From: a virus
Strand: one strand, 5' to 3'
Length of the DNA stretch: 50,470 nt
Virus record (IMG/VR): IMGVR_UViG_3300029268_000027
Coordinates: 1-50,470 of that record
Below are positions 35,199-43,057 of this stretch, piece after piece. Positions within the stretch are counted from its first letter, which is position 1; the number at the start of each line of letters is the position of its first letter. A program made the position numbers and the translations under genes. Below the pieces are notes generated by a model that made no database searches, was not told the origin of the DNA, and worked only from the letters and a program-made list of their open reading frames with translations.

Positions 35199-35828
35199 TT
35201 ACCTAATCATATCATCAATAGTCGTGACATACTTATCTTCCCCTGCCAATTCCTCTTCCTCTGCCTCAAGTACAGCTAGCCGTTCTTCTGCACTACCGAA
35301 TGTTTCTGATTCATAAGCTTCCAGAATATCAAGAATAGTAATATTGCTCCCCCTCTTGGGATCTACTCTTATATTCCTATTTGTCGCCAAGCTCTCAGAA
35401 AGTTTCTCATTTGCCTTCTTCAGTTTATCCACCGCCGCCATGACATTGACAATTGCAGTGGGATCTTGCTTAAACTTTGTCTTGGCGTCTTCCAGAAGCC
35501 GGTCTTCCATTACTAGATTCTTACAGAGACTTGCCAAAGCCTGCATATCCTGTGTCGTAACCTTAGCTCCCTGTTCTGTTAATTCTGTAAGATGCAATTT
35601 TACAAGTTTAAGAAAACGCTTCTGCTCCTCATCCGTAAAAACCTTCTTTGTTGGAACAATAACTTCTAATAATTCGAGATCTATCTCAGCTTCAGCCGCA
35701 ATAGACTTAAGAAGCTTCTTCTTTTCAGCCTCTGTCTTTGGTCGTGTATACTGAGTGAGATTGTTTCTGGACTTAGGATTATAATTCACTTTATTCCTAA
35801 TGCCCTTTTGGGGTTTATCACCAGCCAT
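35199..35828 (-). CDS. Terminase small subunit (probable)
   Basis: 209 residues: a basic N-terminus (KPQKGIRNKVNYNPKSRNN), helical middle with LPTKK... and coiled-coil sections, acidic C-terminus. Position immediately before the large terminase is diagnostic for the small subunit, which recognises the packaging site. No clear HTH motif was pinned down, so the call is mostly by position. Confidence 0.65.
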   Translation of the reverse strand: MAGDKPQKGIRNKVNYNPKSRNNLTQYTRPKTEAEKKKLLKSIAAEAEIDLELLEVIVPTKKVFTDEEQKRFLKLVKLHLTELTEQGAKVTTQDMQALASLCKNLVMEDRLLEDAKTKFKQDPTAIVNVMAAVDKLKKANEKLSESLATNRNIRVDPKRGSNITILDILEAYESETFGSAEERLAVLEAEEEELAGEDKYVTTIDDMIR

Positions 35829-36355
35829 TACTTATCCTCATTGTGTGCATCTTGGTCAATAGGGGACTCTTTATAAAACCCTTCATTTAGAAGTTTCTCA
35901 GTATATATATCCCCAGCCTCATTCTCAAATTCATCAAATCCAAATTCATTAAATTCATCGGAGTGAGCCTTAATCCACTCGCACAACTCAACTCTATTGT
36001 GTCCACACCTTTCTAACCATTCTGCAGTCGATGTAGAAACATCTTTTTCCCTTTTTGCTCCATTGTATGCTGAGAGTAAATCATCAGAAATTTTAACAGG
36101 ATTATCCCCCTTTTTAGACCTAGAAATTTTTCTACGTGTACTTTTAGATTTGGGGATGCCTTGTAAAGATTGTGATATTTTTTTCTTCTCCTCCTCAGTT
36201 TTAGTGCGATTACGCATCTGGTCTGCTATCTTCTCTATAGTTTCTTGAGAATGCTTATAACCTGCTTTACGCCCGCGTTTCTTCTTCCCAACATTGGAAA
36301 AGTTTACCTTGCCATCCAGAATATCAAATAAAGATTCTATATAATCAAGACTCAT
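35828..36355 (-). CDS. NUMOD3-type DNA-binding protein without a visible nuclease domain
   Basis: 175 residues. Residues about 22-85 hold repeated basic motifs (KKRGRKAGYKHSQETIEKI; TEEEKKKISQSLQGIPKS; STRRKISRSKKG) typical of the NUMOD3 DNA-binding motif of homing endonucleases. The rest is acidic; no GIY-YIG or HNH core is seen. It lies between the IscB element's 3' end and the small terminase gene, sharing a base with the latter. Could be a remnant of a homing endonuclease or a regulatory DNA-binding protein. Confidence 0.65.
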   Translation of the reverse strand: MSLDYIESLFDILDGKVNFSNVGKKKRGRKAGYKHSQETIEKIADQMRNRTKTEEEKKKISQSLQGIPKSKSTRRKISRSKKGDNPVKISDDLLSAYNGAKREKDVSTSTAEWLERCGHNRVELCEWIKAHSDEFNEFGFDEFENEAGDIYTEKLLNEGFYKESPIDQDAHNEDK

Positions 36356-36374
36356 CGAATATTCCTCACGGATA

Positions 36375-36395
36375 CCCCGTGCTTTAGCACTGGGG
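36375..36395 (-). repeat. Hairpin at the iscB 3' end
   Basis: Stem CCCCGTGC/GCACTGGGG with a TTTA loop on the plus strand. The iscB stop codon lies in the loop. It resembles the left-end hairpin of an IS605-type element read on the plus strand, opposite to iscB. Confidence 0.75.
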
Positions 36396-37592
36396 AGGAA
36401 GTGAGGTTCTGGAAATCAAGCTTGTTGAAGCTCTTTCCAGCAACCTAATGTGTTTTGCGTTAATAGATTTGTGGAGACTTTTCCCGTTGCCGTCCCTGAT
36501 ATCGAAATTGCCAGTGGATCGTCTTCCGAAAATAAAGGCTTCAACACGACCCCACTTCACCTTATCGAAGCGTCGATAACCTAATATTTCACGTGGGGCA
36601 GTATTCCTGATGTGGCTTCGGCTGCCTTTGTATAGTTTGCGATTGCACTTTCTTACTTGTTTGATCGTTAATGCTGTGGTCCGATTCTGTCCACCACCTG
36701 CAATAATGAAAGCATCGTTGATATGAGACTTCTCTAAACGTGCAGCAATGCGATTTGTTTTTGTGATATAACCAAATGTGTGTTGTGAGCCTGTGTCCTG
36801 AGTTAATCTCCACCTTACCATTGACATGAACGTTTCTGCTTTGAATCCGTTTCCCGCATTGATCTTAAGGTCTAGTGCTTTTTTATGGTGACTCTTGTGA
36901 CAGGTTTCACAAAGTGTAATTAGATTATGGGGTCTATCACCGCCTGTCTGCCGGCTAACAACATGATGGACGTTAAGTATTTTGTCTTTATGATTACACT
37001 TTGGAGCTTGGCACTTGTGGCTGTCCCTGTGAAATACATACTCCCTGACATTCCAAAAACCGGACTGCTCACCATTCTGGTAGCCTTCGCCGAATATCTC
37101 AGGATTTTTAATCTTCTGAATATCAAATGCGGCAACCTCAATAACAACCTTGGTGATTGGCAGCAGTCCTTTTACCTTGTCGATCAACTTCTTATGTGAG
37201 TCTAGTTTGTGCTGAATACTAGGTGCCAACCAACCCTTCGGTTTCGACCTATTAAGGAACCTCGGTTGACGGTACCATGTCTTGCGACTTCGCCTGTTAC
37301 GTCGATACATTGCTCGTTCGGCATTGAGCTTAACCATGTCGGTGCGTAATAAGACTTCTGCCGCATACAATTCAGCCCTGTCTGATACCGCAGATAAACC
37401 GACGTGAGTGAAGCCGCTGTCTACACCTAAGACGACAGGCTGTTTTGTCTCGCCAGTTGCTGCTGTGAGTTGGATAGTGAACGGTGTTCGTTTAACCACT
37501 ACCGCTTTCCCTGCACAGAGAAGCACTCTTGCTCCTCTTGGAGTAGTCGGCATTAATGGATTACCTTTTTGATTTTTAACAAATACTCTCAA
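36384..37592 (-). CDS. iscB: IscB RNA-guided nickase/nuclease (Cas9 ancestor family)
   Basis: 402 residues. N-terminal PLMP domain: NPLMPTTPRGARVLL (11-25). RuvC-I D58 in LGVDSG; bridge helix YRRNRRSRKTWYRQPRF (96-112); RuvC-II E152 in VVIEVAAFD; HNH with zinc cysteines C194/C199 and C228/C231 and catalytic H210 in LNVHHVVSR; RuvC-III D293 in INDAFIIAGG. The C-terminal target-interaction domain (RRFDKVKWGRVEAFIFGRRSTG) is complete. Size matches IscB, not Cas9. All catalytic residues are present, so it probably cuts both strands under its omega-RNA. The upstream 215-nt non-coding stretch is that RNA. Confidence 0.95.
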   Translation of the reverse strand: MRVFVKNQKGNPLMPTTPRGARVLLCAGKAVVVKRTPFTIQLTAATGETKQPVVLGVDSGFTHVGLSAVSDRAELYAAEVLLRTDMVKLNAERAMYRRNRRSRKTWYRQPRFLNRSKPKGWLAPSIQHKLDSHKKLIDKVKGLLPITKVVIEVAAFDIQKIKNPEIFGEGYQNGEQSGFWNVREYVFHRDSHKCQAPKCNHKDKILNVHHVVSRQTGGDRPHNLITLCETCHKSHHKKALDLKINAGNGFKAETFMSMVRWRLTQDTGSQHTFGYITKTNRIAARLEKSHINDAFIIAGGGQNRTTALTIKQVRKCNRKLYKGSRSHIRNTAPREILGYRRFDKVKWGRVEAFIFGRRSTGNFDIRDGNGKSLHKSINAKHIRLLERASTSLISRTSLPPQC

Positions 37593-37822
37593 GTTTCGCT
37601 CCTCTTTTCTGAGGTTGGGACCGCATCGGGATTGTTGGAAACCGTTTTTAAGCTGGACACACCGTCCCTACCCACCAGGACTTTTAATGTCCAACCACAG
37701 TCGCCCGAAACGTGCGGAATATTTTGGGGTGTGTATGTATTTCTGGTTCTCAACTGCTGCAAATTAATGCCCCCTAGTCAACCAAGGCTCTTTCAAGCCC
37801 CCGCCTTTAGGCGTGGGGTGGT
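37593..37822 (-). ncRNA. Predicted IscB omega-RNA
   Basis: A non-coding stretch upstream of iscB, where IscB guides are encoded. It begins with the GC-rich hairpin at 37797-37818, continues through TTGGTTGACTAGGGGGCA, and contains a pairing GTTGGACATTAAAAGTCC segment and other stem-forming runs. The guide would lie just 5' of the hairpin on the minus strand, i.e. in the end of the 97-residue gene (about GGTTAAAGTAGGTCAACC). Boundaries are predicted from family knowledge, not measured. Confidence 0.65.
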
Positions 37823-38100
37823 TGACCTACTTTAACCAATTCTCCACACTTACATATTACTGCACAAGTCAGTTTGGTAACGTACATTATATACCCGCAC
37901 TTAGGACAAACAGCTTCAAACTCATAAAATCGGTGACCGAATTTATGCCGAAATATCCCGAAATCATAAGGTAATTTCGGTCCGTACAGGTCCATCTCCT
38001 TGCGGTGTTTGTGAATTTTACGGCGGCGAGATGGGGTCATCGCATATCTATCCGCGTCGTAATCCTCGTTAAGATGCTCAATTGGTATAAAATTGGCCAT
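37807..38100 (-). CDS. Zinc-ribbon protein truncated by the IscB element
   Basis: 97 residues. Basic helical region (MTPSRRRKIHKHRKEMD) and a C-terminal zinc ribbon: CPKCGYIM ... CAVICKCGELVKVG. The last residues QPPHA and the stop are read from the IscB element's end hairpin, so the natural C-terminus was lost or replaced by the insertion. Start follows directly after the 92-residue gene. Function unknown; zinc ribbons of this type bind nucleic acid or protein. Confidence 0.7.
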   Translation of the reverse strand: MANFIPIEHLNEDYDADRYAMTPSRRRKIHKHRKEMDLYGPKLPYDFGIFRHKFGHRFYEFEAVCPKCGYIMYVTKLTCAVICKCGELVKVGQPPHA

Positions 38101-38101
38101 A

Positions 38102-38380
38102 TCATTCCCTCCCTATTTTTATTGATTTCTGTAAAGCTTCTAAATCAGAATTAAATTGATTGATTCTTCCTGCAATATCCCCCAAGAAATCATATTCATT
38201 TTTGGCACGATCTACCCATTCGTTAGTTGGAGTAATTTCGATGACACATGAAATGCAATCCTTAGGGCGATCTTTCGGTTTAACCCCATCCATATCCTCT
38301 CTAGTTGCCCAATTTACAACACCATCATCATCTACCCATGCAAATCCCATAATTGTAACTGGTTCTTCTATTTTTGCCAT
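38102..38380 (-). CDS. Small hypothetical protein, 92 residues
   Basis: Starts MAKIEEPVTIMGFAWVDDDG and has an acidic N-terminal half and a helical C-terminal half ending LQKSIKIGRE. There is no signal peptide or motif. It is spaced 1 nt from genes on either side, so it is part of the same transcript. Family unknown. Confidence 0.55.
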   Translation of the reverse strand: MAKIEEPVTIMGFAWVDDDGVVNWATREDMDGVKPKDRPKDCISCVIEITPTNEWVDRAKNEYDFLGDIAGRINQFNSDLEALQKSIKIGRE

Positions 38381-38381
38381 A

Positions 38382-39569
38382 TCACCTACTCCTTCCTTCT
38401 ACCTTAGTATGACAATCTTTACACAAGGGCACTAAATCCCAAGGTGACTCAAATCCTAATGTATCATAGTGCAAGTGGTGTGCCTCAAATCGCGAAGATG
38501 CAACCTCCATATCCCCACAAACTACACAACAATTGAAAACTTTGAAAAAAGCGTTTCGCTTATCCCACCACTCAGCCGTTTTCATATACTGCTCCCGCCT
38601 AGCTGACATACTGGCTCTGTCTCTTATGGCTGGAAGTTCCAGTTTAACTTCAGTCGCAGTAAATACATCCTCCATATCTTTTACTACTCTAAACATAGCA
38701 TTGTGTATCAATTCAGCTGGTTTATTAAATCGTATTATTAAATCAGAAATACTATAGCTAAACAGAGTATTAAGCTTAACCACCCTTCGTGCATCTGCGT
38801 GCCTAATGGGTTTAACCACCCAAGGTTCACAATAACCTTTATCTCTTATATATTGCTCTATCGCCACAGGTGTAGGTAAATCTTGCGTAAAACAACAAAT
38901 CAACTTATCAACACACCACCTTTCTATCATATAAGCGATGTAAAACAGTTCATCAGTTAATCTTACTACTCCCCGCAAACCTTTTGAGAACAGAGGACTA
39001 GCAACACCTAACTTAACATCTGTCAACATTTGCAAACGCTGAGTCTTATAGTTATCCACCCCTTCTAAGTCAGGTAAACCTAAAATAGTCGCAATCTTCT
39101 CTTGATACTCATTCAATGGCTCACTTTGCAAGCGAGCTCTGTGAAGAGCATCTCCCAATACTTCCACCTGTCGTTCCGCAGGGAGTAACAACGCATCCTT
39201 ATTTACCGCCGCACCGAGAAAGCCTACCTCATACAACCAATCGGATAGTTGATCTTGGTATTTCCGTAGATATGCTCTTACTCTTAAGTTTTTGACACGC
39301 TTTGCATTGATACTCAATATCCATGTATTTATACGTGTCACAGGTATCATAACCATTTCACGCAGTTTACCATCGTGACCAACTGTTGTCATAAGACAAC
39401 GGTTGAACTTCTCAGACTCCTTCTCAATTTTTCTACTCTGAGAAGCCCAATCTAATCCTACATTTTCACAAATATGTCGTGGAGAAATATACCACACATC
39501 GTTTTGGTCAACCGCCACAATAGTGTCTTCCATAAAATTAAATTCCTTTGTTACTATTTCCTTTCCCAT
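38382..39569 (-). CDS. Antirepressor-N (P22_AR_N-like) / HNH fusion protein, first copy
   Basis: About 395 residues from ATG 39569 (GGAA 9 nt upstream; 39578 is an alternative). N-terminal P22 antirepressor-like domain: IVAVDQNDVWYISPRHICENVGLDWASQS, then MIPVTRINTWILSINAKRVKN and RAYLRKYQDQLSDWLYE. A helical middle follows, then a C-terminal HNH with CVVCGDMEV, EAHHLHYDTLGF and LVPLCKDCHTKV. A similar two-domain protein lies at 45694-46920. Antirepressors bind repressors or DNA; the HNH part could nick DNA. The fusion's role is unknown. Confidence 0.75.
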   Translation of the reverse strand: MGKEIVTKEFNFMEDTIVAVDQNDVWYISPRHICENVGLDWASQSRKIEKESEKFNRCLMTTVGHDGKLREMVMIPVTRINTWILSINAKRVKNLRVRAYLRKYQDQLSDWLYEVGFLGAAVNKDALLLPAERQVEVLGDALHRARLQSEPLNEYQEKIATILGLPDLEGVDNYKTQRLQMLTDVKLGVASPLFSKGLRGVVRLTDELFYIAYMIERWCVDKLICCFTQDLPTPVAIEQYIRDKGYCEPWVVKPIRHADARRVVKLNTLFSYSISDLIIRFNKPAELIHNAMFRVVKDMEDVFTATEVKLELPAIRDRASMSARREQYMKTAEWWDKRNAFFKVFNCCVVCGDMEVASSRFEAHHLHYDTLGFESPWDLVPLCKDCHTKVEGRSR

Positions 39570-39595
39570 TTTTTCCATTCCTTTTTACTTAAAGA

Positions 39596-40651
39596 TTATT
39601 CTCTCATCATTTGAGAAAATATTAAACAACCATTCGCAACTGCCGTGAGCGGATCTCCTGCACGTTTTATGTTGCCAATCGTAAATGGAAAATTTTTAGA
39701 TAAAAGTGCAACAGACATCTTTTCCATAAAGCCCTTAGGAAGACTAGTGCCTCCAGATATAACTATAGTTATAGGCTTAGTGAATTTAGGCATTTCATCG
39801 AACTGCCCAATCTTCTTTTCTAAGACATCACAAACATATTTGATTAAATTGTCATAATACATCACTATAGTTTCTTGTATCTGTCCTTTAGGATTATTCA
39901 AATCCATAGTTGGACTTTCCTTTTCCGCCTGCACTTCGGTCTCCGAAATGTCTAGAGGTTTAGCTACAGATTTATCAATGTAATCACCACCTTGGGCTAT
40001 ACTGAAGCTAAGAAGACACTGTCCAACTGAAAAACACGCAAAATTAAACATACCAGCACCGCATGAAACCGCAATTCCGGTTAAATCTTCATCCATAAGC
40101 TCACTGTACGCCAAAGCTTCTGCTTCCAACAGTGGTACAGCTTTATACCCCATTTTACCTAGAATTTCTCCCATCCTATGTTGATGATATACTACATCAA
40201 ACGACTGGTCTAACGGGTCAGCCGGATAGGAATAAACACATATTTCTCCTGGGGTTTGAGCTTCTTTGACAAGCGACTTAAGCAAAACCGCAAGCATTCC
40301 CATTGCATCTTTATCCTTCATACTAAGGACACCCTTCTTTAGTGGTCTCTCCACCGAGCCACCCCTTTCTATTGCTGTAGCAATCGCCTCTCTACCCACT
40401 ACATAAAAGATGCCATCAGATTTTAAGACAAAAGCCCCCTTCTGAACAAGAGATTTTTCAATAAATTTTGCGGATACCGCCGACGTGGGTTTAATCGCAT
40501 AGAAAGCGTCCCTTTCAGACACAAACTCAACTTTGCCATCTGTTCTCTCTCTCGCTACTTGAAGAAAGCTAGTTCCAATATCGACTCCGATTCCTGAAAG
40601 ATAAGAAATAGATACCGGTATTTCTTTAAGTAATTCCTGATTTTGCTCCAT
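39596..40651 (-). CDS. Actin/Hsp70-superfamily ATPase (phage actin-like)
   Basis: 351 residues. Phosphate-1 loop: GIGVDIGTSFLQVAR (20-34, D24). Phosphate-2: GIAVSCGAGMFNFACFS. Adenosine loop: IVISGGTSLPKGF. The connecting segment VYSYPADPLDQSF is also placed as in actin-like folds. Closest in style to ParM/MreB/PhuZ-alternative filament proteins or Ppx/Hsp70 kinases; length fits a filament-forming actin. A coiled-coil gene follows 2 nt after its stop and could be its adaptor. Plausible roles are DNA or capsid positioning. Confidence 0.8.
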   Translation of the reverse strand: MEQNQELLKEIPVSISYLSGIGVDIGTSFLQVARERTDGKVEFVSERDAFYAIKPTSAVSAKFIEKSLVQKGAFVLKSDGIFYVVGREAIATAIERGGSVERPLKKGVLSMKDKDAMGMLAVLLKSLVKEAQTPGEICVYSYPADPLDQSFDVVYHQHRMGEILGKMGYKAVPLLEAEALAYSELMDEDLTGIAVSCGAGMFNFACFSVGQCLLSFSIAQGGDYIDKSVAKPLDISETEVQAEKESPTMDLNNPKGQIQETIVMYYDNLIKYVCDVLEKKIGQFDEMPKFTKPITIVISGGTSLPKGFMEKMSVALLSKNFPFTIGNIKRAGDPLTAVANGCLIFSQMMRE

Positions 40652-40653
40652 CT

Positions 40654-41118
40654 TTATTTCCCCTTGTTCTTTAATTCCCGTAGTCTAGCTACACGGTCTT
40701 TTACGCTATTGCCCTCTGTTTTTTGCTCTCCTGCCTCCCCTTGTGTCTCGATACCTGAAGTATCCACAACATTTACATCAATATCACCAAGAATAGGCAA
40801 TTCTTCGGAAGCCCTCTTTACAGTTTTTGTAATGCCACCTTCTGTTATAACAACAGGTTCTTTTTCTAAAAGCTTAGATAAAACCTGCCCTTGGTTATCT
40901 AATGCTTGATGCAATTCGTTCAGTTGCTGTGTTTGTGCGGCAGTCAATTGCATTTGTTGCTCTAAGATAGCAAGAACCTTATCTAAATGTTCTTTATCTA
41001 TAGCTGACTCAACTGGTGGAGGAGCAGATTTAACAGGGAGCCCCCGCTTTTCACGCAGTTTTTCTTCCCTTAATACCTTTCTATTATCCTCATCGTCCCA
41101 ATAGGTCACGATTAACAT
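40654..41118 (-). CDS. Coiled-coil protein next to the actin-like gene
   Basis: 154 residues. A basic N-terminus (KVLREEKLREKRGLP), a Gln-rich coiled coil (LEQQMQLTAAQTQQLNELHQ), an acidic linker and a basic end (KDRVARLRELKNKGK). It lies just upstream in transcription (2 nt from the actin-like gene's start). The pairing resembles filament plus adaptor or DNA-binding partner, but no DNA-binding motif was confirmed. Confidence 0.55.
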   Translation of the reverse strand: MLIVTYWDDEDNRKVLREEKLREKRGLPVKSAPPPVESAIDKEHLDKVLAILEQQMQLTAAQTQQLNELHQALDNQGQVLSKLLEKEPVVITEGGITKTVKRASEELPILGDIDVNVVDTSGIETQGEAGEQKTEGNSVKDRVARLRELKNKGK

Positions 41119-41136
41119 TCCCTGTCAGAGAGCCAA

Positions 41137-41469
41137 TTAAGACTCAATCCCAAATTCTTTCAAATATATATCTAAACGCAACATAAATTGATGAATTAAA
41201 TACGTAGTAAAACCGCTTATCAGCCCACAAAAGAAAAAATCCCAGTGATTTATATCTACTATATTAAACCCCATCCAACATAGTATAAATCCGCACCATA
41301 CCCCCGCACACCACATACAACGGATTAAAGCACAAAACTTGCGTAGCAACCAGTTAGAATTGTCTGCCACACAAGATTTTAGCCATTCGCGGGGCTCTTT
41401 AAAAATACCTTGTTCAACTAGTATACTTGCCAGTGAATAAGCACATATAACAAATAGAAGTTCTTTCAT
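41137..41469 (-). CDS. Membrane protein with CxxC-type cytoplasmic loop
   Basis: 110 residues with about three transmembrane stretches. LIRCMWCAGVWCGFILCWMGF holds closely spaced Cys and Trp, resembling DUF1360-type phage and bacterial membrane proteins. Start overlaps the aminopeptidase stop by 4 nt. Function unknown. Confidence 0.6.
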   Translation of the reverse strand: MKELLFVICAYSLASILVEQGIFKEPREWLKSCVADNSNWLLRKFCALIRCMWCAGVWCGFILCWMGFNIVDINHWDFFFCGLISGFTTYLIHQFMLRLDIYLKEFGIES

Positions 41470-42215
41470 GTCACAACCTCAACATGGTTACTATGAATAA
41501 TTATAGTCTCTTCAAAGTGAGCACTTATTGAGTCAGAAATAATAAGATGTTTTGAAGAATCGATAGAATGAGAACTGCCATAGAATACTATGGGTTCAAT
41601 CGTAATACTCTGCCCTTCTCTCAGTATAACCTCCTCAACCGCAGCGTTAGCCACATTGGGTATTAAAGGATACATATGTGGCTCCTCACCTATAGCATGC
41701 CCAGAGAAGCGAGGAGATGTAGACATTCCGTAATAATTCGCTGTCATTTCTATCATCTTCCCTATAATCTTATTATTAGCTCCCGCTGCAGAAGACCGTA
41801 TTCCTACATCTAAGCAGTCTTGTGCGGCTTTAAGTAAGTAAGCTACTTTACCACTAACTGGAGGAAATGCAACAGACACCGCTTTATCCACAAACACACC
41901 CCTACAAAAAATGCCCATATCTATTGATATTATATCGCCTGCTACCACACACCTATCATCTGGGTATCCATTTACTACTTCATAATTAATGGATGCCGAA
42001 AACTGGTAAGGAAAATTGAGGAGACGGGGCGTGGACAAGGCGTGGTTTTGACGTAAGAATTTCTCTACACGAAAGTCTATATCCTGCAAGGAGACCCCCG
42101 GCTGGACATACGTTAAGATGAGGTTGAACGCGTCCCGTAGGACACGTCCAGCCTCTCGTAAATTTTGACTATTCGTTATATTCTTCTGTAACTTCGGTAA
42201 TTTCCCTAACATCAT
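41466..42215 (-). CDS. Methionine aminopeptidase-like protein (type I)
   Basis: 249 residues. The pita-bread metal ligands are recognisable: D99 in ISIDMGIF, D110 in FVDKAVS, H173 in SGHAIG, E207 in ITIEPIV and E235 in HFEETI. The His before the first strand of type I enzymes is replaced by Asn (N82, EVVNG). The second active-site His loop is shortened: EEPHMYP replaces the usual FHEEP. It may be active with altered specificity. The start lies 46 nt inside the preceding 61-residue gene, with GGAAC upstream. Confidence 0.8.
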   Translation of the reverse strand: MMLGKLPKLQKNITNSQNLREAGRVLRDAFNLILTYVQPGVSLQDIDFRVEKFLRQNHALSTPRLLNFPYQFSASINYEVVNGYPDDRCVVAGDIISIDMGIFCRGVFVDKAVSVAFPPVSGKVAYLLKAAQDCLDVGIRSSAAGANNKIIGKMIEMTANYYGMSTSPRFSGHAIGEEPHMYPLIPNVANAAVEEVILREGQSITIEPIVFYGSSHSIDSSKHLIISDSISAHFEETIIIHSNHVEVVT

Positions 42216-42354
42216 CCCAGTTCCGTATTGAGTCTAAGCGTATGGGACGCCTTTCCATAGCATCTACCCTAGCACGACAACGCCGACACATACAAGTTTC
42301 GTTATGTATATCCCCTAACATTTTCTGAAAAAATTTACCTGTTTTCTTCATCAA
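42169..42354 (-). CDS. Small Cys-containing basic protein
   Basis: 61 residues: MMKKTGKFFQKML, then CMCRRCRARVDAMERR with three cysteines, then an acidic end (DDVREITEVTEEYNE). Overlaps the next gene by 4 nt at its start and the aminopeptidase start by 47 nt. It may be a small zinc-binding protein; family unknown. Confidence 0.5.
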   Translation of the reverse strand: MMKKTGKFFQKMLGDIHNETCMCRRCRARVDAMERRPIRLDSIRNWDDVREITEVTEEYNE

Positions 42355-42593
42355 ACCAACCCCTCAGTATTATTTCGCAAACGAAGTTCGTCTCGCAAAT
42401 ATTTGTTCATACCACGCATATACCTCCGGTCAGTCCCACGGCGACTGTCATGCTCCTCTAAGTCTTCTGGGCGGTATAACCATGCTTCACGTGCCCAATA
42501 CCGACGAGAAGCATTATCACCCGGAGAAATGTAGGGGTTGTCATCATAATCCAGATTGTCAGCTTCTGGGGTCTCCTCCCACTCTCTTGCCAT
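42351..42593 (-). CDS. Small charged protein, 80 residues
   Basis: MAREWEETPEADNLDYDDN leads into a Tyr/Arg/Asp-rich sequence (RYWAREAWLYRPEDLEEHDSR) ending NNTEGLV. GGAGG precedes the start. There is no known motif. It overlaps the 61-residue gene by 4 nt. Confidence 0.55.
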   Translation of the reverse strand: MAREWEETPEADNLDYDDNPYISPGDNASRRYWAREAWLYRPEDLEEHDSRRGTDRRYMRGMNKYLRDELRLRNNTEGLV

Positions 42594-42616
42594 TATAAGC
42601 CTCCTAAATAAAAAAA

Positions 42617-43057
42617 CTAGTATTCTCTAATGCTACTAGGAAAGTTTATTAACGCCACGTCTGCGATACAATGGTCACACCATATGATATGATATCTAGA
42701 ATCAACTACAGACGTACAAGGATGGCACATATAGCGCCCACACCGCTCACATCTTACATTAGCATACCGCATATGTATTCCGCTACAAACTGGACATACC
42801 CGATCTAAATAAGTCTTTTCAGGTTTACCAGAACGTTTATATCCTAAGGTACCCAACCAACCCTCACCTTCTGGACTCGTTAGCCACTTCTTGATGCCTA
42901 TTATGACCACGTCAGACAAATCCTGGCCCAACGACCCCGACAACCCATTTAGAGCAACAAAATTGTTTACTATCTCAAGGTTTTCAGTCACAAAGTCTAT
43001 AGCGGCAGTATAGAAAGCCCTATCATTCTTCGTAATATCCATTATTTCTATTGACAT
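42617..43057 (-). CDS. Zinc-binding protein with two CxxC pairs
   Basis: 146 residues. The N-terminal half is helical; the C-terminal half has CPVCSGIH, CERCGRYMCHPC and CDHC, enough for two zinc sites of a treble-clef or RING-like arrangement. The start overlaps the delta-like gene by 35 nt; ATG 43042 is an alternative start. It lies among replication genes; a nucleic-acid or protein-binding role is likely. Confidence 0.6.
   Translation of the reverse strand: MSIEIMDITKNDRAFYTAAIDFVTENLEIVNNFVALNGLSGSLGQDLSDVVIIGIKKWLTSPEGEGWLGTLGYKRSGKPEKTYLDRVCPVCSGIHMRYANVRCERCGRYMCHPCTSVVDSRYHIIWCDHCIADVALINFPSSIREY

Larger units (their letters stand above)
36360..37822 (-). mobile_element. IscB-type element (ISC/IS605-like, no transposase)
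   Basis: iscB plus its upstream omega-RNA, bounded by hairpins at 36375-36395 (plus strand CCCCGTGC-TTTA-GCACTGGGG) and 37797-37818 (GCCCCCGCC-TTTA-GGCG, plus strand). The second is identical over 21 bases, inverted, to the TnpB right end. No tnpA is present. The exact ends outside the hairpins are inferred. The element truncates the 3' end of the preceding gene (37807-38100). Confidence 0.75.

Noticed and set aside
14957-37822. CRISPR-Cas locus
   Set aside because: IscB and TnpB are present, but there is no repeat-spacer array and no cas1/cas2.
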